DNA of 64,000 nucleotides from Leptospira adleri (GCF_002811985.1 NZ_NPDU01000014.1:21269-85268), one strand, 5' to 3'. Counted from the stretch's first letter, positions 1 to 17,006 are shown. Numbers and translations: made by a program. The notes: generated from the sequence alone by a model not told the origin.

Positions 1-2
1 AA

Positions 3-209
3 TCGTTCTCATTCAACGGCGACTCCGAAAGGCAAAGACAAAACTCCGATTCTTTTCAAGCCGCTTCCGGAGAAGAATGGAACTCCGATTTCAAAAATTC
101 TTCCTGGGAAGAAGAGGATCTTTCCTTTGAAGAAAATTCTTCAGAGCCTCATGGTTTTTCCGAAAAAACCGAAGGGAAAACCGAGAAACTGCTCGATCTG
201 AAAGTATAG
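3..209 (+). CDS. C-terminal tail of a flagellar hook-length control protein (FliK-like), partial
   Basis: An open frame enters from the left edge and stops at 207-209, giving 68 residues of very hydrophilic sequence rich in Ser, Glu and Lys that ends in KLLDLKV. No domain can be recognised in this tail. The FliK assignment is an inference: it lies 18 nt upstream of flgD on the same strand, and fliK is the usual gene before flgD-flgE in spirochaetal hook operons. Nothing in the visible part proves it. Confidence 0.5.
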   Translation, partial: SFSFNGDSERQRQNSDSFQAASGEEWNSDFKNSSWEEEDLSFEENSSEPHGFSEKTEGKTEKLLDLKV

Positions 210-227
210 GCCTCGGAGGAAATCATC

Positions 228-938
<711 letters not shown>

Positions 939-965
939 ACAAAGGATAATCAAGGTAACAGCTTT

Positions 966-2360
<1,395 letters not shown>

Positions 2361-2374
2361 GGATTCCTTAATAA

Positions 2375-2410
2375 CTTCCTCTTAGACTCCGCTTAACGCC
2401 TAAGAGGAAG
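2375..2410 (+). terminator. Probable terminator of the flgD-flgE operon
   Basis: A perfect 11-bp inverted repeat, CTTCCTCTTAG at 2375-2385 and CTAAGAGGAAG at 2400-2410, begins 15 nt after the flgE stop and encloses a 14-nt loop. It is followed by a pyrimidine-rich stretch rather than a clean T run, so it is a good stem but an imperfect intrinsic terminator. Confidence 0.6.
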
Positions 2411-2608
2411 TCTCCTTCTTTGGAGAATTTTTCAAAACATTGTTCATTTTTATCTCAGATCGCCTTTTCTCCGCCTCCGATTCTTTCCCAAAACCGAAAT
2501 TTACGAAGAATTCATTTCTTAAATAACGGTTAATTTTTTTTGACATGTTTGGGGAAAAATTCTCTTTCCACTATATTTCCAGTACGGTTTCATTGGTTCC
2601 TGGTAAGG

Positions 2609-4591
<1,983 letters not shown>

Positions 4592-4628
4592 TCGGGATCT
4601 TTACTTTATGATTTTTTCGGTTTGAGTT

Positions 4629-6017
4629 TTATTTTCGTTCTTTGAGAAAGGATTCGACCAGGGAGAGAAAATGATTTCCCCTTTCTTCGAAATTCTTATA
4701 CTGATCGAAGCTCGCGCATGCGGGCGAAAAAACTACCGAAGAGACTGAAACTCCGTTTTCCAGTTGAATTTGGAAAGAATCGTCCGGCGTTTCCGGATGT
4801 TTCGTTTTTCCATTTTTTAAGATTGTAAAAGCGTCGCCTAACGTATTCACCGCAAAAAGCCGGTTCCCGAGGAGTTTCCGAATCCCTTCTTCCCACGCGG
4901 GGCGTCCTTCTCCGATGAGAATCACACAACCGATTCCTTGTATTAGAAAATCATAAAGCGGTTTCGGATCTTCCAGTTTCGGTCTTCCGCCTAAGACGAG
5001 ACAGGTTTTTTCCCTGTTTTTCCAAGTCGACATTCCGGCAAGCATACTGTGAAGGTTCGTCGATTTAGAATCGTTGATAAACGAAAAGCCGTTCTTTTCT
5101 CCCGCGATCTGAAATCGATGCGGAAGGCCTTTGAAAAGAGGAATCTGATATTGAATCGATTCGGGTTTTCCGCCGATCGCTTCCGATACAAGAATGGAAG
5201 CGGCTAGATTCTCCCGATTGTGAGTTCCGGGAAGATGAAATTGAGAAAGATCGTAGTCGAATTTTGCGGTTCGAATTTTCAAAGAATCCTCATCCAAAAA
5301 CGCGTCGGCTTCAGCAGTTCTTCCAAAACACAAAAGTTTACAACGAAATTCTACGGAGTTCAGAATTCTTTCTTTGATCTTTTGCGAAACTATCAAGGAA
5401 TGATTTTCATTTTGGAGATCCGCAATCTTTAACTTTGCTTGGAAATAATTTTCCATAGTTTTGTGTCTTTCCAGATGATCCGGCGCAATATTCAAAAACA
5501 CGGAAGCGTCCAATCGAAGCGGAGACGAATCGTCCAATTGATAGCTCGAAAGTTCAAGAACCGCCAAGGAGATCGGTTCCTTACAAAAGGAAGTGAAGGG
5601 AATTCCGAGATTTCCGCCTTCTCTTAGATCGGTGAAATCTTTTTTTAAAAGATGAGCCGTAAGAGCCGTTGTCGTGGACTTTCCATCCGTCCCAGTAACT
5701 CCTATGATTCTTCCCTTAAAGAAATGTCTTCCGAGATCGATTTCCGAAAATACCGGAATTCCTTTTTCTTTTGCAAAGATAAGAATCGGATGAGTCGGCA
5801 AAATTCCGGGCGACTTGATGATAAGAGAAACTTGAGGAAGAAAATTTGGTTCTGTAGAATCCGAAAGATAAACGATCGAGCTTTTGTTCGGAGGATTTCG
5901 ATCACAAAGAATGGGATCCGCTCCTAAAGCTATCAAAAGATCCAATGCTGAATTTCCGGAGATTCCTCCGCCGAGAACAAGAGTCTTCTGGCCTTTTAGG
6001 GACTCGGGAAATTTCAT
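4629..6017 (-). CDS. murD: UDP-N-acetylmuramoyl-L-alanine--D-glutamate ligase MurD
   Basis: Adds D-glutamate to UDP-MurNAc-L-Ala in cytoplasmic peptidoglycan precursor synthesis. The N-terminal [20 protein letters not shown] is the nucleotide-binding fold. The ATP loop [19 protein letters not shown], the central [20 protein letters not shown] and the C-terminal [13 protein letters not shown] are Mur ligase hallmarks. Length 462 residues is typical. I chose the ATG at 6015-6017, which has AAGG upstream, over an in-frame GTG at 6054. The gene is transcribed away from the STAS-trpC pair and converges with the HD-GYP gene. Confidence 0.95.
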   Translation of the reverse strand: MKFPESLKGQKTLVLGGGISGNSALDLLIALGADPILCDRNPPNKSSIVYLSDSTEPNFLPQVSLIIKSPGILPTHPILIFAKEKGIPVFSEIDLGRHFFKGRIIGVTGTDGKSTTTALTAHLLKKDFTDLREGGNLGIPFTSFCKEPISLAVLELSSYQLDDSSPLRLDASVFLNIAPDHLERHKTMENYFQAKLKIADLQNENHSLIVSQKIKERILNSVEFRCKLLCFGRTAEADAFLDEDSLKIRTAKFDYDLSQFHLPGTHNRENLAASILVSEAIGGKPESIQYQIPLFKGLPHRFQIAGEKNGFSFINDSKSTNLHSMLAGMSTWKNREKTCLVLGGRPKLEDPKPLYDFLIQGIGCVILIGEGRPAWEEGIRKLLGNRLFAVNTLGDAFTILKNGKTKHPETPDDSFQIQLENGVSVSSVVFSPACASFDQYKNFEERGNHFLSLVESFLKERK

Positions 6018-6096
6018 TTTTTGACCTTGGAACAGTGATTGACAGGTTATTTTCACCCCCGATAGTTGTCAGTAGCAAAAACTTAAGGATATTCCC

Positions 6097-6429
<333 letters not shown>

Positions 6430-6436
6430 GCCTCTG

Positions 6437-7195
6437 ATGTCTTCTACTCAATTGCACCGGGTCCTCCGGGAAATCATCACAACCAAACAAAACGAAATCA
6501 AGAATACGCCGAGTTACGATCCGGTCCCTTATCAAGGTCTCGGACTTCGGGAATCTCTGAGAAGCCGTAAATTCTCCATCATCGCGGAATGCAAAAGAAA
6601 GAGCCCTTCTGCGGGTGAAATTCGAAGCGACTATGATCCGGTAAGAATCGCGAGCACTTATGAGGACTGCGGGGCTTCCGCGATTTCAGTTCTTACCGAT
6701 AGGGATTATTTCGGCGGTTCTTTGGAAGATTTAAAGAACGTTTCTTCCAAGGTGAGAATTCCCGTTTTAAGAAAAGATTTTATCCTAGACGAGATTCAGA
6801 TTCGAGAAGCGAGAGAATTCGGAGCGTCCGCGATTCTTTTAATCGTAAGAATTCTGACTCCGGATCAGATTAAGACGTTTTTGAAATTCGCTTCTTCCTT
6901 GGGAATGGACAGTCTTGTGGAAGTCCACACGTCCGAAGAGGCGAAGTTGGCCCTGGACTGCGGCGCTGAAATCGTCGGGATCAATACGCGAGATTTGGAT
7001 ACGTTTCAGATTCATAAGAATTTAGTGGAGGAAGTTTCTTCCTTTCTTCCGCCTAACGTTGTCAAGGTGGGAGAATCGGGCGTGAAAAACCGTTCAGACT
7101 TGGACAACTTTCGAAAGCTCGTGGACGCCGCTTTGATTGGAACTTATTTTATGGAGAAACCGGATATTCACAACGCTTGGCTGGATCTATTTTAG
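6437..7195 (+). CDS. trpC: Indole-3-glycerol phosphate synthase TrpC
   Basis: Converts carboxyphenylaminodeoxyribulose phosphate to indole-3-glycerol phosphate in tryptophan synthesis. It is a TIM barrel of 252 residues with the family motifs: [19 protein letters not shown] in beta-1, [38 protein letters not shown] and the phosphate-binding VGESGVKN. Length is standard and it is not fused to TrpF. The ATG follows the STAS stop by 7 nt with little Shine-Dalgarno sequence, so translation may depend on coupling. Confidence 0.95.
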   Translation: MSSTQLHRVLREIITTKQNEIKNTPSYDPVPYQGLGLRESLRSRKFSIIAECKRKSPSAGEIRSDYDPVRIASTYEDCGASAISVLTDRDYFGGSLEDLKNVSSKVRIPVLRKDFILDEIQIREAREFGASAILLIVRILTPDQIKTFLKFASSLGMDSLVEVHTSEEAKLALDCGAEIVGINTRDLDTFQIHKNLVEEVSSFLPPNVVKVGESGVKNRSDLDNFRKLVDAALIGTYFMEKPDIHNAWLDLF

Positions 7196-7251
7196 AAATT
7201 TCGAATATATTCTTATCTCTCCTGCAAACTATCTCACCGAAAAAACTTGCT

Positions 7252-7268
7252 ACGGACTTAAAATCCGT
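7252..7268. repeat. Palindromic element ACGGACTT-AAAATCCGT (copy 1 of dispersed family)
   Basis: The 17-nt near-palindrome lies between trpC and the small membrane protein gene. Related palindromes with the core GGACTT-x-AAGTCC occur at 12450-12462 and 48945-48959, the latter two preceded by AAGGTTG(C/A)AA. The rest of 7196-7464 has no recognisable gene. Confidence 0.5.
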
Positions 7269-7464
7269 TCTCTGTTAGAATTTCGGCGGAGCTTTCGTTC
7301 TTTTAAATTCCTCAAAAACGTTTTAACTTCGAGAGTTCGGTCCGATGACAAAGAGCAGTCTTGGGAGATCTTCAGGAATAGACATTTATCAATAAAGAGG
7401 TTCGAATTTTAGAATGGTAATTTCCGCAATTTGAGAATCGTTTTTAGAAAAAGTGAGGAAAGCC

Positions 7465-7854
7465 ATGATTCGATATTCATTTTTTTGGTTGCTTCTTCTT
7501 GTGTTCGCTTTTCTAAACGCAACGATAAGAGAGCTTACTTATAAGAATTTTTTCGGTGAATTTTTATCTCATCAAATTTCGGTTTTTACTGGAATCGTTC
7601 TTTTGAGTATTCCGATCGCCGGAATTGCTAAATTCTTTCCGTTTTCCAGCGCCCGACAATCGTTTCTCGTCGGAATTCTGTGGCTGATTCTTACCGAAAT
7701 TTTCGAATATACGATGATCGTTCTATGGTCTCGAAAGCCGAACTCCGACTTCTTTCAGGCGCATGATGTTTTTCACGGCGAACTATGGATTTTTATTTTA
7801 ATTTGGATTGTCGTTTCTCCTTATTTATTCTATCGAGCCTTCGGTCGTTCGTAG
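7465..7854 (+). CDS. Small integral membrane protein, unknown function
   Basis: A 129-residue hydrophobic protein with about four membrane segments (roughly residues 4-20, 38-57, 68-88 and 104-122) and short charged loops containing RELTYKNFFGEF and RKPNSDFFQAHDVFHGEL. No family recognised. The ATG at 7465 is preferred over a GTG at 7453 because GAGGAAA sits just upstream of the ATG. It lies 270 nt after trpC and just before the repeat array. Confidence is in the gene, not in a function. Confidence 0.6.
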   Translation: MIRYSFFWLLLLVFAFLNATIRELTYKNFFGEFLSHQISVFTGIVLLSIPIAGIAKFFPFSSARQSFLVGILWLILTEIFEYTMIVLWSRKPNSDFFQAHDVFHGELWIFILIWIVVSPYLFYRAFGRS

Positions 7855-7887
7855 GCGGATAAAATCGGGCTCGAAGTTTTTTTCATA

Positions 7888-7898
7888 GGAGTTCCTAC
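7888..7898. repeat. Copy of the dispersed GTAGGAACTC palindrome family
   Basis: GGAGTTCCTAC, followed by TTT, is the reverse complement of the GTAGGAACTCC motif that recurs in many intergenic spaces of the window (12306, 12329, 42453, 43086, 43149, 49074, 49224, 51565, 51619, 52419 and nearby). It sits immediately in front of the 98-bp repeat array. Confidence 0.7.
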
Positions 7899-7934
7899 TT
7901 TGAAGATTATAGACTTTTTGTAGGTTGAGGTTTT

Positions 7935-8640
7935 GCGAAGTTCGCCTAACCGCACATCTTTCCTATAATTCAAGATTGTCGTAGTTCCGACGAAAAGAGT
8001 TGGTTAGACTTTTCAAGTGAAGCTGCGCCTATAAGAAGTTCGTATAAACGCACATCTTTCCTACAATTCAAGATTGTCGTAGCTCCGACCAAAGCGTCGG
8101 CTAAACTTTTCAAGTGAAGCTGTGTTTATGCGAAGTTCGTATAACCGCACATCTTTTCTACAATTCAAAATTGTCGTAGCTCCGACGGAAATAGTTGGTT
8201 AGACTTTCCCGTTAAAGTCGCGCTTGTGCGAAGTTCGTATAACCGCAGAAAGCTCGGTGCTAAACTTTGCATATTCTTTTCGAATACCGCTCGTGATCTG
8301 CTTTTGCTTTGTGTCGCTTCCTCGGCTATGAGGTTTTATGCGAAGTTCGCCTAACCGCACATCTTTCCTATAATTCAAGATTGTCGTAGTTCCGACCAAA
8401 GCGTCGGCTAAACTTTTCAAGTGAAGCTGTGTTTATGCGAAGTTCGTATAACCGCACATCTTTTCCATAATTCAAAATTGTCGTAGCTCCAACGGAAAGA
8501 GTTGGTTATATTTTTCCGTTAAAGTCGCGGCTACGCGAAGTTCGCCTAACCGCACAGCTTTTCTACAATTCAAAATTGTCGTAGCTCCGACCAAAGCGTC
8601 GGCTAAACTTTTCAAGTGAAGCTGTGCTTATAAGAAGTTC
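7935..8640. repeat. Array of about seven 97-98 bp tandem repeats with hairpin potential
   Basis: The landmark GCGAAGTTCG (or AGAAGTTCG) recurs at about 7935, 8033, 8130, 8228, 8340, 8437, 8535 and 8632, so the spacing is 97 or 98 bp except one unit of 112 bp at 8230-8342, whose core is replaced. Each normal unit reads: landmark, TATAACCGCACATCTTTCC-like segment, ACAATTCAAGATTGTCGTAG, a short inverted repeat, then an alternative second stem. Two unit types alternate. The first stem is CCGAC/GTCGG in one type, and CCGAC/GTTGG or CCAAC/GTTGG in the other. The second type also carries GACTTT-cccgtt-AAAGTC. No credible gene overlaps. Confidence 0.85.
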
Positions 8641-8650
8641 GTATAAACGC

Positions 8651-9019
8651 AGAAAGTCCGATTTCAAAACCTAAGTCTCTCGCTCAAAAAGGAGAACAAT
8701 TTTCAAAAGGTTGTTTCTGTTCTTACCCGATCCTCTTCAAAACGCAACAAGCCTGAAAGCCATATCTCCATCAGATCCGATGACCGGCTTTAAAAGAGAG
8801 GACTTAAGATCAAAGGATGCAGTTAGGGAACATAAGAATCTTTCAAAGAAAATTCGCGATGTTTTGAAAGGAAGAAAGATCGTTGTCTTTGGATTTTAAA
8901 AAGAGTTCAGCTTTGCATCATCTTGTGGGGATTCTTTTTTCTCTTCTCCGAAAAATCACCGTTGAAAAGAGTTTTCTCTCAGACCCTAACGAAAAAAATC
9001 GACTGGAAGGACGATTCCC
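8651..9019. other. Intergenic stretch, no gene recognised
   Basis: The space between the repeat array and rlmN holds a partial repeat edge (AGAAAGTCCGATTTCAAAAC near 8651) and otherwise low-information sequence. Short open frames here have no ribosome site or recognisable protein content. Confidence 0.5.
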
Positions 9020-10085
<1,066 letters not shown>

Positions 10086-10111
10086 AGCTTTCCTTTTTGA
10101 AAAATGGGGCA

Positions 10112-10399
<288 letters not shown>

Positions 10400-10413
10400 A
10401 AAAGGAATAAAAA

Positions 10414-12558
<2,145 letters not shown>

Positions 12559-13134
12559 ATGGATCTGGAATATTTCGTGGAAAAACTTGCCAACCCTGCA
12601 AAAAGAGCGATTCTTACCTTGAAGCTAAAAAGAATCCAGGATTTTGCGAAATACACCAAAGAGGAGATTTCCAAACTTCATGGAATCGGCCCCAATGCGC
12701 TCGCCCTGATTGAGAAGGAGATGAAATCGCTGAAGATCAGTTTTAAAAAATCCGGCGGGGCGGATTCTTCCGCTAAGGGAGTGAAGTTTCAAACGATAGA
12801 CGAGTACATCGCTTGCTTCCCGAAAGAAATCCAAAAAATGTTAAGCGAAATGAGAAATCTCATTAAAAAATCCGCACCGATGGCCAAGGAAAAGATAAGC
12901 TATAATATGCCGGCTTTTGCATATAATGGAAATCTCGTCTATTTCGCGGCTTTTAAAAAGCACATCGGATTTTATCCTACGTCGAGCGCCACAAAAGTAT
13001 TCGAAAACGAATTGGCCCCTTATAAATTCTCGAAAGGTGCGATTCAATTTCCTCTGGATAAGAATTTACCGAAAACTCTCATCTCAAAGATAGTTAAGTT
13101 CAGAGTCGAGGAAAACCAAAGCAAATCGAAATGA
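12559..13134 (+). CDS. DUF1801 (YdhG-like) protein with N-terminal helix-hairpin-helix segment
   Basis: A 191-residue cytoplasmic protein. Residues 1-60 resemble a helix-hairpin-helix module of the RNA polymerase alpha C-terminal type (KYTKEEISKLHGIGPNALAL). Residues 75-185 are a DUF1801/YdhG domain, recognisable by TIDEYIACFPKEIQKMLSEM, KISYNMPAFAYNGNLVYFAA and KHIGFYPTSSATKVFENELA. The domain has a frataxin-like fold and Bacillus YdhG is reported as an iron chaperone; the role here is unproven. AAGGA precedes the ATG at good spacing. It stands alone between two repeat-bearing gaps. Confidence 0.8.
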   Translation: MDLEYFVEKLANPAKRAILTLKLKRIQDFAKYTKEEISKLHGIGPNALALIEKEMKSLKISFKKSGGADSSAKGVKFQTIDEYIACFPKEIQKMLSEMRNLIKKSAPMAKEKISYNMPAFAYNGNLVYFAAFKKHIGFYPTSSATKVFENELAPYKFSKGAIQFPLDKNLPKTLISKIVKFRVEENQSKSK

Positions 13135-13274
13135 GCCAAAATCAACCTTTTGACTTGTAAGTTGGCGGATCGCATCGACTACGCGGATCTTGACGCGAGT
13201 GAGGTCATAAGAACATGCGAAGATGATAGGAAGATCATCCTTGATTTTGAAAATCGAATTTATAAAGGAGAACC

Positions 13275-13688
13275 ATGAAAATCGTTTTACTAATCTTTTT
13301 TGTTTGTTTCAGTTTATCTTTTGCCGAAGACGTTGCAAAACCGATTCCTGCGCCCAGTGTATCTAGAAAAGAATTACTGATCGCGTTTTTAGGAGGAGAA
13401 AAGAACGTTTCAAATGTCAAGATCGTCGAAGTGATTTTAGAAAAGCGGCAAGGAGCTTCGTTGCATCTGCATCCTTGTGATACGATCGGAGTGGTAACAC
13501 AAGGAACGATCACTTTTCAGATCGAAGGTCAGGCGGAACAATTCTTAAAAGCCGGAGACGCTTTTTTTGAACCGGAGAATGCAAGGATAGCGAAATTCAA
13601 TAATGAAAGCGAAGCGCCCGCAAAGTTCGCGGTATTCTATCTTTTGCAAAAAGCGGGCGATCCGACGGTTCAAGTTCTTGAAAAATAA
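13275..13688 (+). CDS. Exported cupin-domain protein
   Basis: A 137-residue protein with a signal peptide (KIVLLIFFVCFSLSFA, cleavage near residue 18) and one cupin_2 barrel. The metal-site motif appears as GASLHLHPCDTIGVVTQG followed by GDAFFEPENARIAKFNN. Cupin 1 supplies two His (HLH), while the second motif has Glu and no clear third His, so metal binding is uncertain. AAAGGAG stands 5 nt before the ATG. Such small periplasmic cupins have no fixed function. Confidence 0.75.
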   Translation: MKIVLLIFFVCFSLSFAEDVAKPIPAPSVSRKELLIAFLGGEKNVSNVKIVEVILEKRQGASLHLHPCDTIGVVTQGTITFQIEGQAEQFLKAGDAFFEPENARIAKFNNESEAPAKFAVFYLLQKAGDPTVQVLEK

Positions 13689-13798
13689 AAAAGCAAAACT
13701 CGTTTTTAGGCGATTGTTAGCTTGAGGCGCAATGAGGTTTTTGGTTTTACAATGACGCAGATCAGTGTGAATAAAAAGTCGCCTTTCGGAAAAAGCGA

Positions 13799-14260
13799 AT
13801 GCGATTTGCTTTGGCGTTTTTAAAAAAACTGAATGAAAAGAATTCGGAGCATAAAGAATATTATACCGTGTTTGTACAAAACCAAGAAATCAAAAAAAAT
13901 ATCGGAAGAATTCTCATCGCCCTTTTTTCGGCGATTTTCTGTTTTCATTTTTTAATTTTGATCGGAGTCATTCCGTACACGATCGTCTGGGGCGGGAGGC
14001 TGGAGAATCTGCAACAGATGTACGGATTCGAAGCGGTTTCCATTCTTTTGAATTCGTTCTTTCTTTTTGTGATCCTTATGGAACGCAGATGTATACGAAG
14101 ATACTTTTCGAATTCGGTTCTAAAAGTAATTTTATGGGGAATGGTCGTTTTGTTTTTCTTGAATACTCTCGGTAATTTGAATTCCCTCAATCAATTGGAA
14201 AGCATCGTGTTTACACCGATTACATTTTTGATCGCTTTGTTTTGTCTTCTGCTGGTCTGA
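13799..14260 (+). CDS. Four-helix membrane protein, unknown function
   Basis: A 153-residue protein with a short soluble N-terminus and about four membrane helices (near residues 40-62, 75-95, 104-122 and 133-152). It matches no family I can name, though small four-TM proteins of this layout are common in Leptospira. Upstream GGAAAAAGCG is a weak ribosome site. It is followed immediately by the MepB-like gene and probably shares a transcript with it. Confidence 0.55.
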   Translation: MRFALAFLKKLNEKNSEHKEYYTVFVQNQEIKKNIGRILIALFSAIFCFHFLILIGVIPYTIVWGGRLENLQQMYGFEAVSILLNSFFLFVILMERRCIRRYFSNSVLKVILWGMVVLFFLNTLGNLNSLNQLESIVFTPITFLIALFCLLLV

Positions 14261-14295
14261 ATCGGAACATTGATAAGCGACATTCTAAAAAAAAA

Positions 14296-14862
14296 ATGAA
14301 TATGAAAACTGACAAATCGGATTCTTCTTTTAGGGCGACGGAAGAGAGGGCGGCGGTCGGAAATGTAAATTCGCACGACGCCTTCCTGAAAATGAAAAAG
14401 ATTCTGTTCGATCCCTTCGGCTTGGAGCCGAAAAATATACTTATCGAAAAGGAAAGTACGGAATACGGCGCGTGTCGATTCGAGCTGGACGGTTTAAGAA
14501 TCACTTTTCGAGTCGCGAAAATTACTCCTACAAAGACCGGTCAGTTTGTTACTCTTTGGAAACGCAAAAAGGAAGGACCGATCGAACCCTATCATATCAA
14601 AGACGACGTCGATCGTTATATAATTTTCGTGAATTTTCAAAGTCGATCCGGACAATTTATTTTTCCGAAAACGATCCTACACGAAAAAGGAATTCTATCC
14701 GGCAAAAAAGAAGGCAAGCGGGGTTTTAGAGTCTATCCTCCTTGGGACTTGTCGCTTAACAAACAAGCTCAAAAAACTCAATCCTGGCAGTCGGATTATT
14801 TTATGGAGAATCTTTCGGACCCGATCCGCGATAAGATCAATGTTCGTAAACTTCTTTCTTAA
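14296..14862 (+). CDS. MepB family protein
   Basis: About 188 residues matching the MepB family, named after a gene of the Staphylococcus aureus mepRAB multidrug efflux locus whose product has no known activity. Recognisable segments are EYGACRFELDGLRITFRVAK, TPTKTGQFVTLWKRKKEGPI and GQFIFPKTILHEKGIL near the C-terminal half. The start is uncertain: ATG at 14296 or 14302, or a TTG at 14242 overlapping the previous gene. No MepA/MepR homologue lies nearby, so a drug-efflux link cannot be inferred. Confidence 0.7.
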   Translation: MNMKTDKSDSSFRATEERAAVGNVNSHDAFLKMKKILFDPFGLEPKNILIEKESTEYGACRFELDGLRITFRVAKITPTKTGQFVTLWKRKKEGPIEPYHIKDDVDRYIIFVNFQSRSGQFIFPKTILHEKGILSGKKEGKRGFRVYPPWDLSLNKQAQKTQSWQSDYFMENLSDPIRDKINVRKLLS

Positions 14863-15478
14863 GAGGATGAAATTGGGTTTCAGCCGACGTTTAGTTTTCT
14901 TGCTGATCCTGATAAATTTAATTTCTCTTTCCGGCGATCCCGCTTTATACGATCCGCAGAAGATAATCCTGAGTATCGAAAATCCCGCGAAGAAAAAAAG
15001 TTTCACAAAAAAGAATCTTGTCTTATTCGGAAAACGAAAAGAGTTCGTTTTGATTCGGGGATTCTTTCACGAGTTGGAAGTATTGGAGGAAGCGACTAAA
15101 AACGGAGAACGAGGGTTTTTAGTTTTGAAACCTTTTTCTTTTGTGAGGGAATCCAATCCTTCCTCGGGTTGGCCTTCATGGTATGCGTTAGACGCCGTGC
15201 TGGTGAATGTTGGTTGGGTCCCTCTAAACGGATTGAATCATAAATATAAAAATTTAAATTATGATGAGCCTTTGTTCAGGGAACCGATAACGATTTACGG
15301 GAGGATTCGAAATTCATCGAGTCAAAAAATTTATAAAAAATCGGGAGTTATCCTTTTAAAGCCGAGGAGCATTGTCGAACTCTGGGAGGAGATCGACAAT
15401 AAGAGAAACGTTTCCGATCTTCCTCCCTACGCCTTAAACGCGCTGCCGATTTGTTTGGATTTGATTTCGAACTTGTGA
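14840..15478 (+). CDS. Divergent SURF1-like protein
   Basis: About 212 residues with one N-terminal membrane segment (RRLVFLLILINLISL). The middle shows the pattern that marks SURF1, the cytochrome oxidase assembly factor: a ring of residues GERGFLVLKPFSF followed by DAVLVNVGWVPLNG (family: LVNRGWVP) and then EPITIYGRIRN (family: hydrophobic-x-G-x-hydrophobic-R). The N-terminal WQ-x-x-R-x-x-x-K motif and the C-terminal membrane helix of typical SURF1 are not evident, so it is either highly diverged or a periplasm-facing relative. The start could be ATG 14840, overlapping mepB by 23 nt, or ATG 14867. No oxidase genes are adjacent. Confidence 0.5.
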   Translation: MFVNFFLKRMKLGFSRRLVFLLILINLISLSGDPALYDPQKIILSIENPAKKKSFTKKNLVLFGKRKEFVLIRGFFHELEVLEEATKNGERGFLVLKPFSFVRESNPSSGWPSWYALDAVLVNVGWVPLNGLNHKYKNLNYDEPLFREPITIYGRIRNSSSQKIYKKSGVILLKPRSIVELWEEIDNKRNVSDLPPYALNALPICLDLISNL

Positions 15479-15573
15479 TTTTTTTTTAGAATGAACTCCA
15501 TATTCATTCTTTTCGGTTTCCGAGATCGGCCTTTCGCGGATCCTACCAATCGTCCTTAAAAGTAAAAAAAGTT

Positions 15574-16089
15574 ATGCCCGCACAAAAACTATTGGAATTA
15601 CTCGCCGACTTAACCTGTCCGATCGATCCTTTTGTCTTCGCCGGTTTTGGATCTGAATACCAAGAAGAATATTTGTCCAAGAAAGATGATACTTTCGATC
15701 TCGAGGATCGTCATATCGAACAATTTTTTCGTTCTTGCGATATCGAAGAAACCGTCTCTCATCTGTTTTCAATTCTTATAACAAAACCCACCGATTTTTA
15801 TGAAAACCTGGCAACGAGAAGATCGGACGCTTGGGATCATTCGGTGAACCTAATGATTTCGAAGGCCTCGGAAAAGAAACCGGAAATAGTCTCGTCGGTT
15901 TTTTTACGATCTGCACACGAAAATCCCCGTCTTCAAAAAAAGATGATCGAATTGCTCGGTTACTTGGACGTAAAGATTTCTTTTCCGATTCTGCAGGAGC
16001 TTGAATCTTTGTGGAAGGAATTGGACCAGGATGAAAAAGAAATCTTCGATTTTATCCGCTCTGAGTTTTCCAAACAGCGCAATCTCTGA
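15574..16089 (+). CDS. Hypothetical alpha-helical protein, possibly HEAT-like
   Basis: A 171-residue soluble protein, predicted mostly helical, with repeated helix pairs such as EIVSSVFLRSAHENPRLQKK then MIELLGYLDVKISFPILQEL, reminiscent of HEAT repeats or of bacterial immunity-type proteins. No family can be named. The ATG at 15574 follows an A-rich stretch. It lies 95 nt after the SURF1-like gene on the same strand. Nothing suggests transfer. Confidence 0.55.
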   Translation: MPAQKLLELLADLTCPIDPFVFAGFGSEYQEEYLSKKDDTFDLEDRHIEQFFRSCDIEETVSHLFSILITKPTDFYENLATRRSDAWDHSVNLMISKASEKKPEIVSSVFLRSAHENPRLQKKMIELLGYLDVKISFPILQELESLWKELDQDEKEIFDFIRSEFSKQRNL

Positions 16090-16397
16090 TTCACTTCGTT
16101 TATCAATTCTTGCGGTAATACTAACGGGATATAGGCGACCTTTTTTGTTTCTCTTTTTTAAATCGAGAATGGAATGATAATTATATCCGCCTCCTTATAA
16201 GTCGGGCCGAGTTTTCAGGGGTTTTTATCGGAATAAATTAGAATTTATTATATAAAACATTTGTAATTCACTTTTATTTTCCGGCATTCCAATTTTAAAA
16301 TTTAATCCGCAAATTTTTTTTTCTCTTTTGTTGCCACGTTGCAAGAAGGGTCTTGGAGAATTCTGCAAGATCCTTGAAAAATACAGAGGGATTATCA
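16090..16397. other. AT-rich intergenic stretch, likely promoter region
   Basis: No gene is supported. The sequence is A/T-rich, particularly 16215-16325, and precedes the CHRD-like gene, which has an AGAGGG ribosome site at 16385-16390. No specific promoter or operator could be assigned. Confidence 0.5.
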
Positions 16398-16826
16398 ATG
16401 AAACAAAAAACTATCTTATTGGTGCTAAGTATTCTTCTCTTTCCTGTTTTGGTTTATGGAAAAGGGCCGACTAAATACGTAGCGTCTTTGAAGGATTCGA
16501 CTCAGCAAAACGTAAACGCAAGAGGAAGTGTGGATGCGATTCTGGACGACGAAACCAGCAAATTGAAAGTATCCGGATCCTATGAATATTTCGGAACGAA
16601 CGCGACCGATATTCTCGTTCAAGTCGAGGGCGCCGCTGCTCCGATTTGTTCCTTCAAACCTCCTTACAACGCGACCAACAGTCCTTGGAAAGATTGGGGT
16701 TCTTGCGATTTAAACTTGGATCAGAAGAAAGCGTTGAACGCCGGTAAGGTTTATATCCTTATCAAAACGATCGGCCGCGAAGACGGACAAGTAAAAGGTA
16801 CGATCGCTCTCGAGGCAAAAAAGTAA
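16398..16826 (+). CDS. Exported CHRD-domain-like protein
   Basis: A 142-residue secreted or periplasmic protein with a signal peptide (KQKTILLVLSILLFPVLVYG). The mature region fits the CHRD pattern: KYVASLKDSTQQNVNARGSV, DAILDDETSKLKVSGSYEYF, and near the end KVYILIKTIGREDGQVKGTI, where the family has NIHT...GEIRG. The usual HIHG segment is replaced by DILVQVEGAAAPICSFKPP, so it is a divergent member. CHRD domains are beta-sandwiches of unclear function. The ATG at 16398 is chosen for its AGAGGG site and the signal peptide; a longer in-frame start at 16353 would hide the signal. Confidence 0.65.
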   Translation: MKQKTILLVLSILLFPVLVYGKGPTKYVASLKDSTQQNVNARGSVDAILDDETSKLKVSGSYEYFGTNATDILVQVEGAAAPICSFKPPYNATNSPWKDWGSCDLNLDQKKALNAGKVYILIKTIGREDGQVKGTIALEAKK

Positions 16827-16870
16827 TTACCATTTAAGAATTTCCATTAACTAATCGATTGAATTCGAGT

Positions 16871-16911
16871 TTGTCTTAGGCAACCCGAAGCCTAAGGCAA
16901 ATCCCTTTTTT
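16871..16911 (+). terminator. Intrinsic terminator after the CHRD-like gene
   Basis: TTGTCTTAGGC at 16871-16881 pairs with GCCTAAGGCAA at 16890-16900 (one mismatch), with an 8-nt loop, and is followed by ATCCC and a run of six T. It begins 44 nt after the stop. Confidence 0.75.
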
Positions 16912-17006
16912 ACCGTTCGATCGTCTCGAGCCTAGTAAAAACGAAGCGATCCGCGGGAAAGGCTTCGTCTACTTTATCAAACTCCAAAGAATAAAGCCGA
17001 ACTTAT

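Noticed and set aside
2540..2545. TTGACA as a -35 box for the HD-GYP gene
   Set aside because: The nearest TATATT is 26 nt further on, too far for a sigma70 promoter.
7935..8640. CRISPR array
   Set aside because: The 98-bp units are contiguous tandem repeats without unique spacers, and no cas genes are near.
8711..8899. 62-codon open frame upstream of rlmN
   Set aside because: No ribosome site and no recognisable protein features; probably chance.
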